Positions 25,455 to 34,198 of a stretch of 64,000 bases of DNA are shown here, in pieces. How positions within the stretch are numbered: position 1 is the stretch's first letter; each line of letters starts with the position of its first letter. The notes under the pieces are model-generated. The model made no database searches and was not told where the DNA came from. It worked only from the letters and a program-made list of their open reading frames with translations. The stretch is from Streptomyces rimosus subsp. rimosus (lineage in GTDB: Bacteria; Actinomycetota; Actinomycetes; Streptomycetales; Streptomycetaceae), in assembly GCF_000720725.1 (NCBI RefSeq), contig NZ_JOCQ01000035.1, positions 1 through 64,000 on the forward strand, written 5' to 3'. Both the position numbers and the translations under genes were made by a program.

Positions 25455-26393
25455 TTAAATGTCCGCCGGTCGCAGCGTGGCGAGGAGCCGCTGCAAGGAG
25501 CCGCCCAGCCCCCACTGCTCCGCGAGCGCCTCCAGCCGTTCCGGATCGGCCGGCTCACCGGGCAGCGCGGCGTCGAAGTCCGGCACCGGCACGTCGGCGG
25601 CGACCCGTACGACCTTCGGCGCCACCTCCACGTACGGACGGGACTCGGCCAGCCGCTTGCGCTGCGACGGGGTGAGCCGGGACGCCGGGTCGTCCACCGC
25701 GGCCATGATCCCGGCGAGATCACCGTACGCCGCCAGCAGCTTGGCGGCGGTCTTCTCGCCGATGCCCGGCACGCCCGGCAGGCCGTCGCTGGGGTCGCCG
25801 CGCAGCAGCGCCAGGTCCGCGTAGCCGCGCCCGTCCACGCCGTACTTCTCGCGCAGCAACGCCTCGTCGGTGATCTGGAGCGTGCCGACGCCCTTGAGCG
25901 GATACAGGACGCGGATGCCGCGCCGGTCGTCGGCCAGCTGGAACAAATCCCGGTCGCCGGTGACGATGTCCACCGGCCCGGCGGCGCGGGCGGTGAGGGT
26001 GCCGATGACGTCGTCCGCCTCGTACCCCGCCGCGCCGACCCGGGCGATGCCGATCGCGTCGAGCACCTCCTCGATCACCGGGACCTGCGGGGAGAGGGTG
26101 TCTGGCACCTCCTCCGCGTCCGGTTCCGGGGAGCCGGCCGGGGCCTCCTCGGCCACCCGGTGCGCCTTGTACGAGGGGATGAGGTCGACCCGCCACTGGG
26201 GGCGCCAGTCGAAGTCCATGCAGGCGACCAGGTCGTCCGGCTGGTGGTCCTGGACGAGCCGGGCGATGAAGTCCAGCAGCCCGCGCACCGCGTTGACCGG
26301 GGTGCCGTCCGGGGCCCGGACCGATTCCGGGACGCCGAAGTAGGCCCGGAAATAGAGCGAGGCGGTGTCGAGGAGCATCAGGCGTCGAGTCAC
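25455..26393 (-). CDS. 5'-3' exonuclease (Pol I N-terminal/FEN family)
   Basis: A stand-alone 312-residue flap-type nuclease of the kind acting in Okazaki fragment and repair processing. It shows MLLDTASLYFRAYFGVP at the N-terminus, ACMDFDWRPQWRVDLIPSYK with a DNA-contact Arg/Lys arch, GYEADDVIGT and VTGDRDLFQL metal-site acids, and the helix-3-turn-helix GLPGVPGIGEKTAAKLLAAY. There is a low-complexity insert of Glu/Pro (about 78-95). It runs opposite to the osmoprotectant operon and converges on nothing. Confidence 0.94.
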   Translation of the reverse strand: MTRRLMLLDTASLYFRAYFGVPESVRAPDGTPVNAVRGLLDFIARLVQDHQPDDLVACMDFDWRPQWRVDLIPSYKAHRVAEEAPAGSPEPDAEEVPDTLSPQVPVIEEVLDAIGIARVGAAGYEADDVIGTLTARAAGPVDIVTGDRDLFQLADDRRGIRVLYPLKGVGTLQITDEALLREKYGVDGRGYADLALLRGDPSDGLPGVPGIGEKTAAKLLAAYGDLAGIMAAVDDPASRLTPSQRKRLAESRPYVEVAPKVVRVAADVPVPDFDAALPGEPADPERLEALAEQWGLGGSLQRLLATLRPADI

Positions 26394-26525
26394 ACCCCGA
26401 TGATGCCGTACCCCCGGTGACGTGCACGGCCGATGCCACGGGGCCGGGCTGGGCAGGGAATGTGAACTGGGTCACTGTTGCGTTTGTCATATCGGAAAGG
26501 GGGCAGGCGCGCGGCCGGAGCGGAG

Positions 26526-26552
26526 CCGGTGGAAATTCAACATTTCCACCGG
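26526..26552 (+). promoter_or_regulatory. 27-base palindrome upstream of the osmoprotectant operon
   Basis: CCGGTGGAAAT (26526-26536), loop TCAAC and ATTTCCACCGG (26542-26552) form a perfect 11-bp inverted repeat, 82 bases upstream of the ATPase start. As DNA it could be an operator; as RNA it would be a stable hairpin in the leader. Confidence 0.5.
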
Positions 26553-26633
26553 TTAAGGCGGGCCCGACCCGTACCGCACCACGACCTGCCCGCGGGGGAG
26601 GCGGGTCGTTCTCAATCGAATCGAGAGGTGTAT

Positions 26634-27845
26634 GTGGCCAGGCTGCAAGCCGAGCACGTGTACAAGGTGTTCGGGAGACGACCCGAGGACGCCGTACGAC
26701 GGCTCGAAGACGGAGCGAGCCGCGAGGAGCTGCGGGCCGACGGTACGACCGCCGCGGTGATCGACGCGTCCTTCTCCGTGGACGAGGGCCAGATCTTCGT
26801 CGTCATGGGTCTGTCCGGATCCGGCAAGTCCACGCTCCTGCGGACCCTGAACGGGCTGCTGGAGCCGACCGCCGGAAGCGTGCGGTTCGACGGCCAGGAC
26901 CTGACCTCGCTCAGCGACAAGGAACTGCGCAAGGTCCGCTCCGAGAAGATCTCGATGGTCTTCCAGCACTTCGCGCTCTTCCCGCACCGCAGCGTGCTGG
27001 AGAACGCCGCGTACGGTTTGGAGGTCCAGGGCGTACCGCGCGCCGAACGCGAGAAGCGCGCCACCGAAGCACTGCACCTCGCGGGCCTCAAGGGCTGGGA
27101 GAAGTCCTGGCCCGACGAGCTGTCCGGCGGCATGCAGCAGCGGGTGGGCCTGGCCCGCGCGCTGGCCACCGACGCCGACCTGCTGCTGATGGACGAGTCC
27201 TTCAGCGCGCTGGATCCGCTGATCCGCCGCGACATGCAGGACCAGCTCCTGGAGCTGCAGAAGACGCTCAAGAAGACCATTGTCTTCATCACCCACGACC
27301 TGAACGAGGCCATGCGCCTCGGCGACCGGATCGCCGTCATGCGCGACGGCCGCATCGTGCAGATCGGCAGCGCCGAGGACATCCTCCTCACCCCTGCCAA
27401 CGACTACGTCGCGTCCTTCATCCAGGACGTCGACCGCTCCCGGGTGCTCACCGCGGGCGCCATCATGGTCGACGCGGACGAGGTGCTGGGCGGTACGGCG
27501 GAGGACGGTACGGAGCTGCGTACGGCGGCCGACCTGCTGGCCGCCGCGCCTGCCACGGTCCACCGCGACACCCCCGTCGCGGAGCTGTTCGGCCCGTGCT
27601 CGGCCGGGACCGTGCCGGTCGCGGTGACCGGCGCGGACGGCGAACTGGTCGGCGCGGTACCCGTACAGCGGCTGCTGTCCGTGCTCGGCGACGGCGGGCA
27701 GCCCGTCGGGAACCAGGAGCCGAAGGCGGCCGATACGGCGGCCCCGGCGAAAGCGGCCGTCCGGGACTCCGGCGGTGATACCGGGGACGCACCGGTGGGC
27801 GAAGCGGGCGGCAAGCCCGAGGGCAAGGTGACCGCCGGTGCCTAG
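26634..27845 (+). CDS. Glycine betaine/proline ABC transporter ATPase (OpuAA/ProV type)
   Basis: The ATP-hydrolysing subunit of an osmoprotectant importer. GTG 26634 (MARLQAEHVYKVFGRRPEDA) follows GAGAGG; the longer ORF upstream has no support. Walker A GLSGSGKST (59-67), Q-loop VFQHFALFPHRSVLENA, signature LSGGMQQRVGLARALA, Walker B LLLMDESFSALD and the H-loop FITHD are intact. The region after ~275 corresponds to the degenerate CBS module of the OpuA family, which senses ionic strength in OpuA, and ends in a low-complexity tail. It overlaps the permease gene by 8 bases. Confidence 0.95.
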   Translation: MARLQAEHVYKVFGRRPEDAVRRLEDGASREELRADGTTAAVIDASFSVDEGQIFVVMGLSGSGKSTLLRTLNGLLEPTAGSVRFDGQDLTSLSDKELRKVRSEKISMVFQHFALFPHRSVLENAAYGLEVQGVPRAEREKRATEALHLAGLKGWEKSWPDELSGGMQQRVGLARALATDADLLLMDESFSALDPLIRRDMQDQLLELQKTLKKTIVFITHDLNEAMRLGDRIAVMRDGRIVQIGSAEDILLTPANDYVASFIQDVDRSRVLTAGAIMVDADEVLGGTAEDGTELRTAADLLAAAPATVHRDTPVAELFGPCSAGTVPVAVTGADGELVGAVPVQRLLSVLGDGGQPVGNQEPKAADTAAPAKAAVRDSGGDTGDAPVGEAGGKPEGKVTAGA

Positions 27846-30435
27846 GATCGACGTCGGCTCCTGGGCCGACACCTGCGTCGAGTGGCTGCGCCACCACCTC
27901 ACCTGGCTGTTCGACTTCGTCTCGCATGTCCTGACGGACATGTACAACGGCATTGAGACGGTCCTGACGGCCCCGCACCCGTTCCTGCTGATGGGCATCT
28001 TCGCGGTGCTCGCCTGGTGGCTGCGCGGCCTGCCGGCCGCCGTCCTGACCTTCGCGGGCTTCGCGCTGATCGACTCGATCCAGCAGTGGGAAGCCACCAT
28101 GCAGTCCCTGGCGCTGGTGCTGGTCGCCTGCATCATCACCGTCGTCGTGGCGGTCCCGCTCGGCATCTGGGCGGCCCGCAACCGCGCCGTCGGCGGCGCG
28201 CTGCGCCCGGTCCTGGACCTGATGCAGACGATGCCCGCGATGGTCTACCTGATCCCCGGCATCCTCTTCTTCGGCATCGGCGTGATGCCCGGCATGGTGG
28301 CGACGATCATCTTCTCGATGCCGCCCGCCGTCCGCATGACCGAGCTGGGCATCCGCCAGGTCGACGGCGAACTGGTCGAGGCGGCCGAGGCGTTCGGCAC
28401 CCACCCGCGCCGCACCCTGTTCCGGGTGCAGCTGCCGCTGGCGCTGCCCACGATCATGGCCGGTATCAACCAGGTCATCATGCTGGCGCTGTCCATGGTC
28501 GTCATCGCCGGCATGGTCGGCGCCGAGGGCCTGGGCTCCTCGGTCTACAACGCGGTCAGCTCGGTGAACGTCGCCCTCGGCTTCGAGGCCGGCCTCGCCG
28601 TCGTCATCCTCGCCATGTACCTGGACCGGATGACCGGCGCCCTCAACGAGCGGGTCTCGCCGCTGGGCCGCCGCGCGCTGGCCAAGGCGCAGGCCGCGCT
28701 GGGCGGCCTGAAGTTCCTGTACTGGAAGCCCGCCACCTCCGTCGCGATGGCCGGCGCGGTCGTGCTCGCGCTGGTCGCGGGCGGCCTGAATGTCTTCGGC
28801 AAGGACGGCGCGAAGACCGACGGCGGCGGCCGGCCGATCACGCTCGGGTACGTCAACTGGGACGAGGGCAAGGCCACCACGTACCTGTGGAAGGAGATCC
28901 TCGAACAGCGCGGCTTCAAGCCGAAGGCCCAGGCCCTGGAGGCCGGTGCGCTGTTCACCGGGCAGGCCCGCGGCGACGTGGACGTGCAGACCAACGCCTG
29001 GCTGCCCACCACGCACGCCGAGTACTACAAGAAGTACAAGGACAAGCTCGAAGACCTGGGCGCCTGGTACGACAAGACCTCGCTGGAGATCGCGGTCCCG
29101 TCGTACATGAAGGACGTCAAGACCCTCGACGACCTCAAGGGCCGGGCGGGCGAGTTCGGCGGCAAGATCACCGGCATCGAGCCGGGCGCCGGCGAGATGA
29201 AGATCCTCAAGGACAAGGTGCTCAAGGACTACGGCCTGGAGGGCGAATACAAGGTCGCCGAGTCCAGCACCGCGTCCATGCTCACCGAGCTGGACCGCGC
29301 GTACGCGGCGAAGAAGCCGATCGCCGTCACGCTGTGGTCGCCGCACTGGGCGTACGACAAGTACGACCTGACCAAGCTGGCGGACCCCAAGGGCTCCTTC
29401 GGCTCGGGCGACGGCCTGCACCTGCTCGGCCGCAAGGGCTTCTCGAAGGACGAGCCCCAGGTCGCCAAGTGGATGAAGAACTTCCACCTGGACGAGAAGC
29501 AGCTCACCAGCCTGGAGAACGACGTCAAGAGCGCGGGCGAGGGCCACGAGCAGGACGGCGTGCGCACCTGGCTGAAGAAGAACCCGGGCCTGGTCGACAA
29601 GTTCGCCCCGTCGGCGAACGTCACGTACGCCAAGGGCAAGGACGCGGGCGCCGCGCCGAACATCGGCTACCCGGCGTGGGACGAGGGCATTGCCACCACG
29701 TACCTGTGGAAGAACGTCCTGGAGAAGCGCGGCTACAAGCCGAACATCCGCAACCTGGACGTCGGCCCGATGTGGACCGGCCTGTCCAGCGGGCAGATCG
29801 ACGTGGAGTTCGACGGCTGGCTGCCGGTCGCGCAGAAGCAGTACTGGGACCAGTACAAGGACGACCTCGTGGACGTGGGTGCGTGGTACGACAAGACCTC
29901 GCTGGAGATCGCGGTCCCGTCCTACGTCAAGGGCGTCAAGACGCTGGACGACCTGCGCGAGCACCAGGACGAGTTCAAGGGCAAGATCATCGGCATCGAG
30001 CCGGGCACCGGTGAGATGAAGCGGCTGAAGGACACCGTCGCGCCCGCGTACGGCCTGGAGGACTTCCAGGTCACCGAGGCCGGCACCAGCTCCATGCTGG
30101 CCGAGCTGGACCGGGCCTACGCCAAGAAGGAGCCGATCGCGGTCGTGCTCTGGTCGCCGCACTGGGCGTACAGCAAGTACGACCTGACCAAGCTCGCCGA
30201 CCCGAAGCACACCTGGGGCGACAACAACCAGATCAAGTCGCTCGGCCACAAGAGCTTCCCGGAGAAGTTCCCGGAGTTCAACGGCTGGCTGAAGAACTGG
30301 AAGATGACGCCCGACGAGCTGGGCAGCCTGGAGAAGGACATCCAGGACGCCGGCAAGGGCCACGAGAACGACGGCGTCGAGAAGTGGATCGCCGACCACC
30401 CGGGCATCGTGGACAAGATGGCGCCGGTGAAGTGA
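27838..30435 (+). CDS. Osmoprotectant ABC permease fused to two tandem substrate-binding domains
   Basis: An 865-residue OpuAB/OpuAC fusion. Residues 1 to about 300 are the ProW-type permease with the EAA loop GELVEAAEAFGTHPRRTLFR. A further membrane segment (about 302-322) tethers two OpuAC-like domains outside: one from about 335 (GYVNWDEGKATTYLW) to 600, the second from about 608 (GYPAWDEGIATTYLW) to the end. Both keep WYDKTSLEIAVPSY and LWSPHWAY, so both probably bind betaine-like ligands through aromatic residues. A dimeric transporter would display four receptors. OpuA of Lactococcus has only one per subunit. GTG start at 27838. Confidence 0.94.
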   Translation: MPRIDVGSWADTCVEWLRHHLTWLFDFVSHVLTDMYNGIETVLTAPHPFLLMGIFAVLAWWLRGLPAAVLTFAGFALIDSIQQWEATMQSLALVLVACIITVVVAVPLGIWAARNRAVGGALRPVLDLMQTMPAMVYLIPGILFFGIGVMPGMVATIIFSMPPAVRMTELGIRQVDGELVEAAEAFGTHPRRTLFRVQLPLALPTIMAGINQVIMLALSMVVIAGMVGAEGLGSSVYNAVSSVNVALGFEAGLAVVILAMYLDRMTGALNERVSPLGRRALAKAQAALGGLKFLYWKPATSVAMAGAVVLALVAGGLNVFGKDGAKTDGGGRPITLGYVNWDEGKATTYLWKEILEQRGFKPKAQALEAGALFTGQARGDVDVQTNAWLPTTHAEYYKKYKDKLEDLGAWYDKTSLEIAVPSYMKDVKTLDDLKGRAGEFGGKITGIEPGAGEMKILKDKVLKDYGLEGEYKVAESSTASMLTELDRAYAAKKPIAVTLWSPHWAYDKYDLTKLADPKGSFGSGDGLHLLGRKGFSKDEPQVAKWMKNFHLDEKQLTSLENDVKSAGEGHEQDGVRTWLKKNPGLVDKFAPSANVTYAKGKDAGAAPNIGYPAWDEGIATTYLWKNVLEKRGYKPNIRNLDVGPMWTGLSSGQIDVEFDGWLPVAQKQYWDQYKDDLVDVGAWYDKTSLEIAVPSYVKGVKTLDDLREHQDEFKGKIIGIEPGTGEMKRLKDTVAPAYGLEDFQVTEAGTSSMLAELDRAYAKKEPIAVVLWSPHWAYSKYDLTKLADPKHTWGDNNQIKSLGHKSFPEKFPEFNGWLKNWKMTPDELGSLEKDIQDAGKGHENDGVEKWIADHPGIVDKMAPVK
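29065..29921 (+). repeat. Direct repeat inside the tandem receptor gene
   Basis: A 38-base identical stretch occurs at 29065-29102 and 29884-29921, 819 bases (273 codons) apart, within the two substrate-binding domains. It reflects domain duplication and could support recombination that removes one domain in frame. Confidence 0.85.
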
Positions 30436-30455
30436 GGCGCTGAACGCACCGCATG

Positions 30456-30490
30456 GGCCCCGCCCCTGGCTGTACGGCCGGGGCGGGGCC
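30456..30490 (+). terminator. Terminator after the osmoprotectant operon
   Basis: GGCCCCGCCCC (30456-30466) pairs with GGGGCGGGGCC (30480-30490), with three further inner pairs across a bulged T. TT follows. Confidence 0.75.
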
Positions 30491-30530
30491 TTCGTGCGTG
30501 CGGGGCGCCTCGGCCGCGTACCGTGGGGTG

Positions 30531-31274
30531 ATGACGACCGGTCAGCGCCGCACCCCACGCGTGGTCTCCCTCGTGCCCTCGCTCACCGAGGCCGTGGCCG
30601 CCACCGCGCCCGAACTGCTCGTCGGTGCCACCGACTGGTGCAGTCACCCCGCCGGGCTGGACGTGCCGCGCCTGGGCGGCACCAAGAACCCGGACACCGC
30701 CCGGATCGCCGCCCTCGCGCCCGATCTCGTGCTGGCCAACGAGGAGGAGAACCGGGCGCCGGACCTCGGGGCGCTGCGGGCGGCCGGGCTGGACGTGCTG
30801 GTCACCGAGATCCGCGACCTCGATCAGGCGCTGCGCGAACTGGACCGGGTGCTGGTGCGCGGCTGCGGACTGCCCCGGCCCGGCTGGCTGGACGACGCGG
30901 CGGACGCCTGGCGGGACGTACGGGCCGGAGCGGCGGAGCCGCGGGGCGCCGTGGTGCCGATCTGGCGGCGGCCGTGGATGGTGCTGGGCCGCGACACCTT
31001 CGCGGGCGACCTGCTCGCGCGGCTGGGCGTGGCGAACCTGTACGCGGGCCACGCCGACCGGTATCCGCGCATACCGGTCGAGGAGCTGAACGCCCGCGGC
31101 GCCGACCTGGTCGTGCTGCCGGACGAGCCGTACCGCTTCACGGCGGACGACGGCCCCGAGGCATTCCCGGGGCTGCCCGCCGCCCTGGTCAGCGGGCGCC
31201 ACCTGACCTGGTACGGGCCGTCGCTGGTGGAGGCGGCCGGGGTGCTCAGGGCCGCGCTGGAGCAGGCACGCTGA
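30531..31274 (+). CDS. BtuF-like helical-backbone metal/cobalamin receptor without signal peptide
   Basis: A 247-residue protein with the class III periplasmic-binding fold: PRVVSLVPSLTEAVAATAPE, GATDWCSHPAGL, PDLVLANEEENRAPDLGALR and a final LTWYGPSLVEAAGVLRAALE. This matches cobalamin-binding BtuF homologues, but the ATG at 30531 gives no signal peptide or lipobox, so it would stay in the cytoplasm. No BtuCD genes are adjacent. Its last 29 bases overlap the end of the opposing TDT transporter gene. Confidence 0.85.
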   Translation: MTTGQRRTPRVVSLVPSLTEAVAATAPELLVGATDWCSHPAGLDVPRLGGTKNPDTARIAALAPDLVLANEEENRAPDLGALRAAGLDVLVTEIRDLDQALRELDRVLVRGCGLPRPGWLDDAADAWRDVRAGAAEPRGAVVPIWRRPWMVLGRDTFAGDLLARLGVANLYAGHADRYPRIPVEELNARGADLVVLPDEPYRFTADDGPEAFPGLPAALVSGRHLTWYGPSLVEAAGVLRAALEQAR

Positions 31275-32439
31275 CCGGCCGTTCCGGTACGGGAGGCGCC
31301 GCGGGCGCGGGCTGCGGCGGCGCGAGCAGCCGGCCGCACGCCAGCCCCCGCGCCGTACGCACCCCCGCCACCAGCCAGGCCGTCGCCAGTACGCCGAACA
31401 GCCCCACCGCGAGCCAGGTGAAGGCCGTGAGGCCGGTGTGGCGGGCGAGACCGGCCGCGCCCGTCACGCACGTACCGACCGGGAAGGTGAACGCCCACCA
31501 GGTCATCGAGAACGTCATCCCGGCGCGGAGGGCCCGGACGACCAGCGCCGTCGCCAGCGCCAGCCACAGCAGCGCGAAGCCCATGACGGGCACGCCGTAC
31601 AGCAGCGCGAAGGCGCTCATCGCCCGCGCGTATCCGGCGCCGACCGCGCCGGGCGCGGCGTCGGCGAGGTTGCCGACCGCGGTCGTGGACTGGCCCAGCG
31701 GGCCGAGGACGAGGAAGAGCGTCGGGGTCAGCGCGAGCGGCAGCGGGCCGTGGTGGAGCAGCCGGGCCACGACCAGCGGCAGCATCAGCAGCGTGGCCAG
31801 CAGCGACATCCCGAACATCGCGTAACAGGCGAGGAGCATCGCCTGCTGCCACTGCCCGGCGGGCAGGTGCGGCACCAGGCCGGGGCCGAGCGCCGCCGAG
31901 ACCATGGGGGCCACCAGCGGCAGGAGCCATACCGGGGAGGCGGTGCCGGGTTCGATCCGGTGCCGGGCCACCATCAGATACGGCACCGCCGCGGCCGCCG
32001 TGAGCCCGGCCGCCGTCCCGGCGCACCACAGCACGGCGTCCACCGCGACCGCGGCCGGCTCGCCGAGCACATCGGTACCGACGGCGAGCGTCCCGCCGCC
32101 GACCGCCAGCAGCGCCATCGACAGACAGCCGTAGAACGGCGCCACCGCCGGGTCGAGCAGGTGGCGGCGCGCCTGGTCGGTGTGGTGGAGCCAGTGGGCG
32201 GTACGGGCGGCCAGCAGGACCAGCAGCAGGGCGGCGGACAGCGCCCAGACCGCGACGTACACGCCGCGCAGCAGCGGGGTGTGCGGGAGGGCGGCGCCGG
32301 CGTTGGCGACGATGGCGGTGCCCATCACGGTGGCGTACCAGTTGGGGCCGAGGTGACGCAGGGCCGCCGGGGGCGCGCCGGGGGCGCGGGCGACGAGGCG
32401 GGGGCCGGTGCGGGCGGAGGACTGCGTCGGGGATGCCAT
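31246..32439 (-). CDS. TDT-family transporter (TehA/Mae1/SSU1-like)
   Basis: A 397-residue membrane protein with about ten helices. The N-terminal LRHLGPNWYATVMGTAIVAN is the family signature of tellurite-resistance/dicarboxylate and sulfite exporters, and later come GPLGQSTTAVGNLAD and WWAFTFPVGT, also conserved. The ATG ending at 32439 is chosen; the longer ORF upstream would overlap the divergent regulator. The substrate may be a small acid such as C4-dicarboxylate or sulfite. It diverges from a LysR regulator with 70 bases between starts. Confidence 0.9.
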   Translation of the reverse strand: MASPTQSSARTGPRLVARAPGAPPAALRHLGPNWYATVMGTAIVANAGAALPHTPLLRGVYVAVWALSAALLLVLLAARTAHWLHHTDQARRHLLDPAVAPFYGCLSMALLAVGGGTLAVGTDVLGEPAAVAVDAVLWCAGTAAGLTAAAAVPYLMVARHRIEPGTASPVWLLPLVAPMVSAALGPGLVPHLPAGQWQQAMLLACYAMFGMSLLATLLMLPLVVARLLHHGPLPLALTPTLFLVLGPLGQSTTAVGNLADAAPGAVGAGYARAMSAFALLYGVPVMGFALLWLALATALVVRALRAGMTFSMTWWAFTFPVGTCVTGAAGLARHTGLTAFTWLAVGLFGVLATAWLVAGVRTARGLACGRLLAPPQPAPAAPPVPERPVSVPAPARP

Positions 32440-32486
32440 GGTCCCAGCTTCACCGCCCGTCCCGCCGCCCGCCAGGGACCCCGTTT

Positions 32487-32510
32487 CTATGAGGGCATAA
32501 GCTGGGGTTA
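32487..32510. promoter_or_regulatory. LysR/TDT divergent promoter
   Basis: TAAGCT (32498-32503) lies six bases before the LysR ATG, giving a leaderless message. TATG-AGGG-CATA just upstream is a short inverted repeat that could serve as part of a T-N11-A LysR site. Confidence 0.4.
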
Positions 32511-33460
32511 TGGCCAGAGCGAACGGCGAAGAGCGATCCGACGCGGGCCCGGTGGTACCGCTCGCGCACCGGGTACCGGACCTCGGCGCGCTGGAACTGC
32601 TGCTCGCCGTCGCCCGGCTCGGCAGCCTCGGGCGGGCCGCCCGCGAGCGGGGCATCAGCCAGCCCGCCGCCAGCAGCCGGATCCGCTCGATGGAACAGCA
32701 GCTGGGCGTGGCCCTCGTCGAGCGCTCGCCGCGCGGCTCGCGCCTGACGGACGCGGGAGCGCTGGTCACGGACTGGGCGCGACGGGTGGTGGAGGCCGCC
32801 GAAGCCTTCGACGCGGGCGCGCAGGCGCTGCGGGGACGGCGGGACTCGCGGCTGCGGGTGGCCGCCAGCATGACCATCGCCGAATACCTGCTGCCCGGCT
32901 GGCTCATCGCGCTGCGCGCCCAGCGCCCCGATACCGCGGTGTCCCTGCTGGCCGGGAACTCCGCCGCGGTCGCCGAGCGGCTCCTCGCGGGCGAGGCCGA
33001 CCTCGGTTTCGTGGAGGGGCTGGACGTACCCGCCGGGCTGGACGGCGCGGTCATCGGCCACGACCGGCTGGTGGTGGTCGCCGCGCCCGCCCATCCGTGG
33101 GCCCGGCGCCGCACGGAGCTGACCGTCGCCGAACTGGCCGCCACCCCGCTGATCCTGCGCGAACACGGCTCCGGTACCCGTCAGGTCCTGGACGCGGCCC
33201 TGGCCGGACACGGCGGCCTGGCGGCCCCGCTGCTGGAGCTGGCCTCCACCACGGCGGTCAAGGCGGCGGCGGTGAGCGGCGCGGGCCCCTCGGTGCTGAG
33301 CGAACTGGCCGTGGGGGAGGAGCTTGCGGCGCGGCGGCTGGTCGAGGTCCCCGTCCTCGGTACCCGCTTCGGCCGCGACCTGCGGGCCGTCTGGCCGTCG
33401 GGGCAGCGCCCGGCAGGTCCGGCCCGCCACTTGCTGGGGCTGACCCGGGCGCTGCCCTGA
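32510..33460 (+). CDS. LysR-family transcriptional regulator
   Basis: A 316-residue regulator with an N-terminal winged HTH (about 25-85: LELLLAVARLGSLGRAARER, GISQPAASSRIRSMEQQLG) and a C-terminal effector domain starting about residue 115 (SRLRVAASMTIAEYLLPGWL). Placement next to the divergent TDT transporter suggests it activates or represses that gene, as in the SSU1/sulfite-type and CysB-like arrangements. The N-terminal ~20 residues are a variable extension. Confidence 0.92.
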   Translation: MARANGEERSDAGPVVPLAHRVPDLGALELLLAVARLGSLGRAARERGISQPAASSRIRSMEQQLGVALVERSPRGSRLTDAGALVTDWARRVVEAAEAFDAGAQALRGRRDSRLRVAASMTIAEYLLPGWLIALRAQRPDTAVSLLAGNSAAVAERLLAGEADLGFVEGLDVPAGLDGAVIGHDRLVVVAAPAHPWARRRTELTVAELAATPLILREHGSGTRQVLDAALAGHGGLAAPLLELASTTAVKAAAVSGAGPSVLSELAVGEELAARRLVEVPVLGTRFGRDLRAVWPSGQRPAGPARHLLGLTRALP

Positions 33461-33469
33461 GCGCGCGCC

Positions 33470-34006
33470 TCATCGGTCGGCCTGGTACGCCGCGTCCGCG
33501 CCGGTGGCCGTCCGGCCGTTGGAGGCGATGACGGTGACCGTGCGGTCGCCTCTGATCTGGAAGACGTTGGTGGGCCGCTGCTGGTTGCGCGGGTTGCAGA
33601 CCGGGTGGGGGACGGTGAAGACCGTGCGGTAGCGCACTCCGTCGGACGTGGTCACCTGCGTCACGAAGGTGACCACCCCCCTCTTGGCGGGATTGCTGCC
33701 GTTGGGCGCCTCGTAGATCCAGTTGCCCTGCGCCGTGCTCGCGGAGTCCGTCGGCACGACCGTGAGTGCGTGGTCCGCGTTGAACTGCACGGTCCGCACC
33801 TTGGTGCCGTCCTGGGTGTACGGCTTGGACAGCTCGAACGCGGCGGGGCCGCCGGGCCGCGGCGCATCGGTGAAGTCGCGTTCGCTGCCGCCGCACTGCC
33901 CGGCGGCGGCCACCGCGGCGGATCCCTGCCCGGCCGAGAAGCCGAGAACGAGCGCGGAGGACAGTCCCACGGCGGCAGCGGACCTGATGAGGTGTCGGAA
34001 CGACAT
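33470..34006 (-). CDS. Secreted protein of unknown function
   Basis: A 178-residue preprotein read from the ATG ending at 34006, with AAAGTGGG upstream. Residues 1-34 (MSFRHLIRSAAAVGLSSALV onward) are a signal peptide ending near GSAAVAAAG. The mature part has two Cys (GQCGGSE and HPVCNPR) and beta-rich sequence including VVTFVTQVTTSDGVRYRTVF. I do not recognise a characterised domain. It is convergent with the LysR gene, with nine bases between stops. Confidence 0.72.
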   Translation of the reverse strand: MSFRHLIRSAAAVGLSSALVLGFSAGQGSAAVAAAGQCGGSERDFTDAPRPGGPAAFELSKPYTQDGTKVRTVQFNADHALTVVPTDSASTAQGNWIYEAPNGSNPAKRGVVTFVTQVTTSDGVRYRTVFTVPHPVCNPRNQQRPTNVFQIRGDRTVTVIASNGRTATGADAAYQADR

Positions 34007-34198
34007 GGCACAACCCACTTTCATCGGCAAAACAGCACGTGGCCGGGCATCGCTGCACGAGCGAATTCCGTACGGCGTTGACGCAGGTCAGCGCCGATGC
34101 AGCGAGCGTAGCCAGCCTCGGGCCCGGGCTTGCATCGCCGAATCGGATGGGTTTGCCGCCGCGAATACGTGGCCATATGGGAGTGCCGGTGCGGGGCG

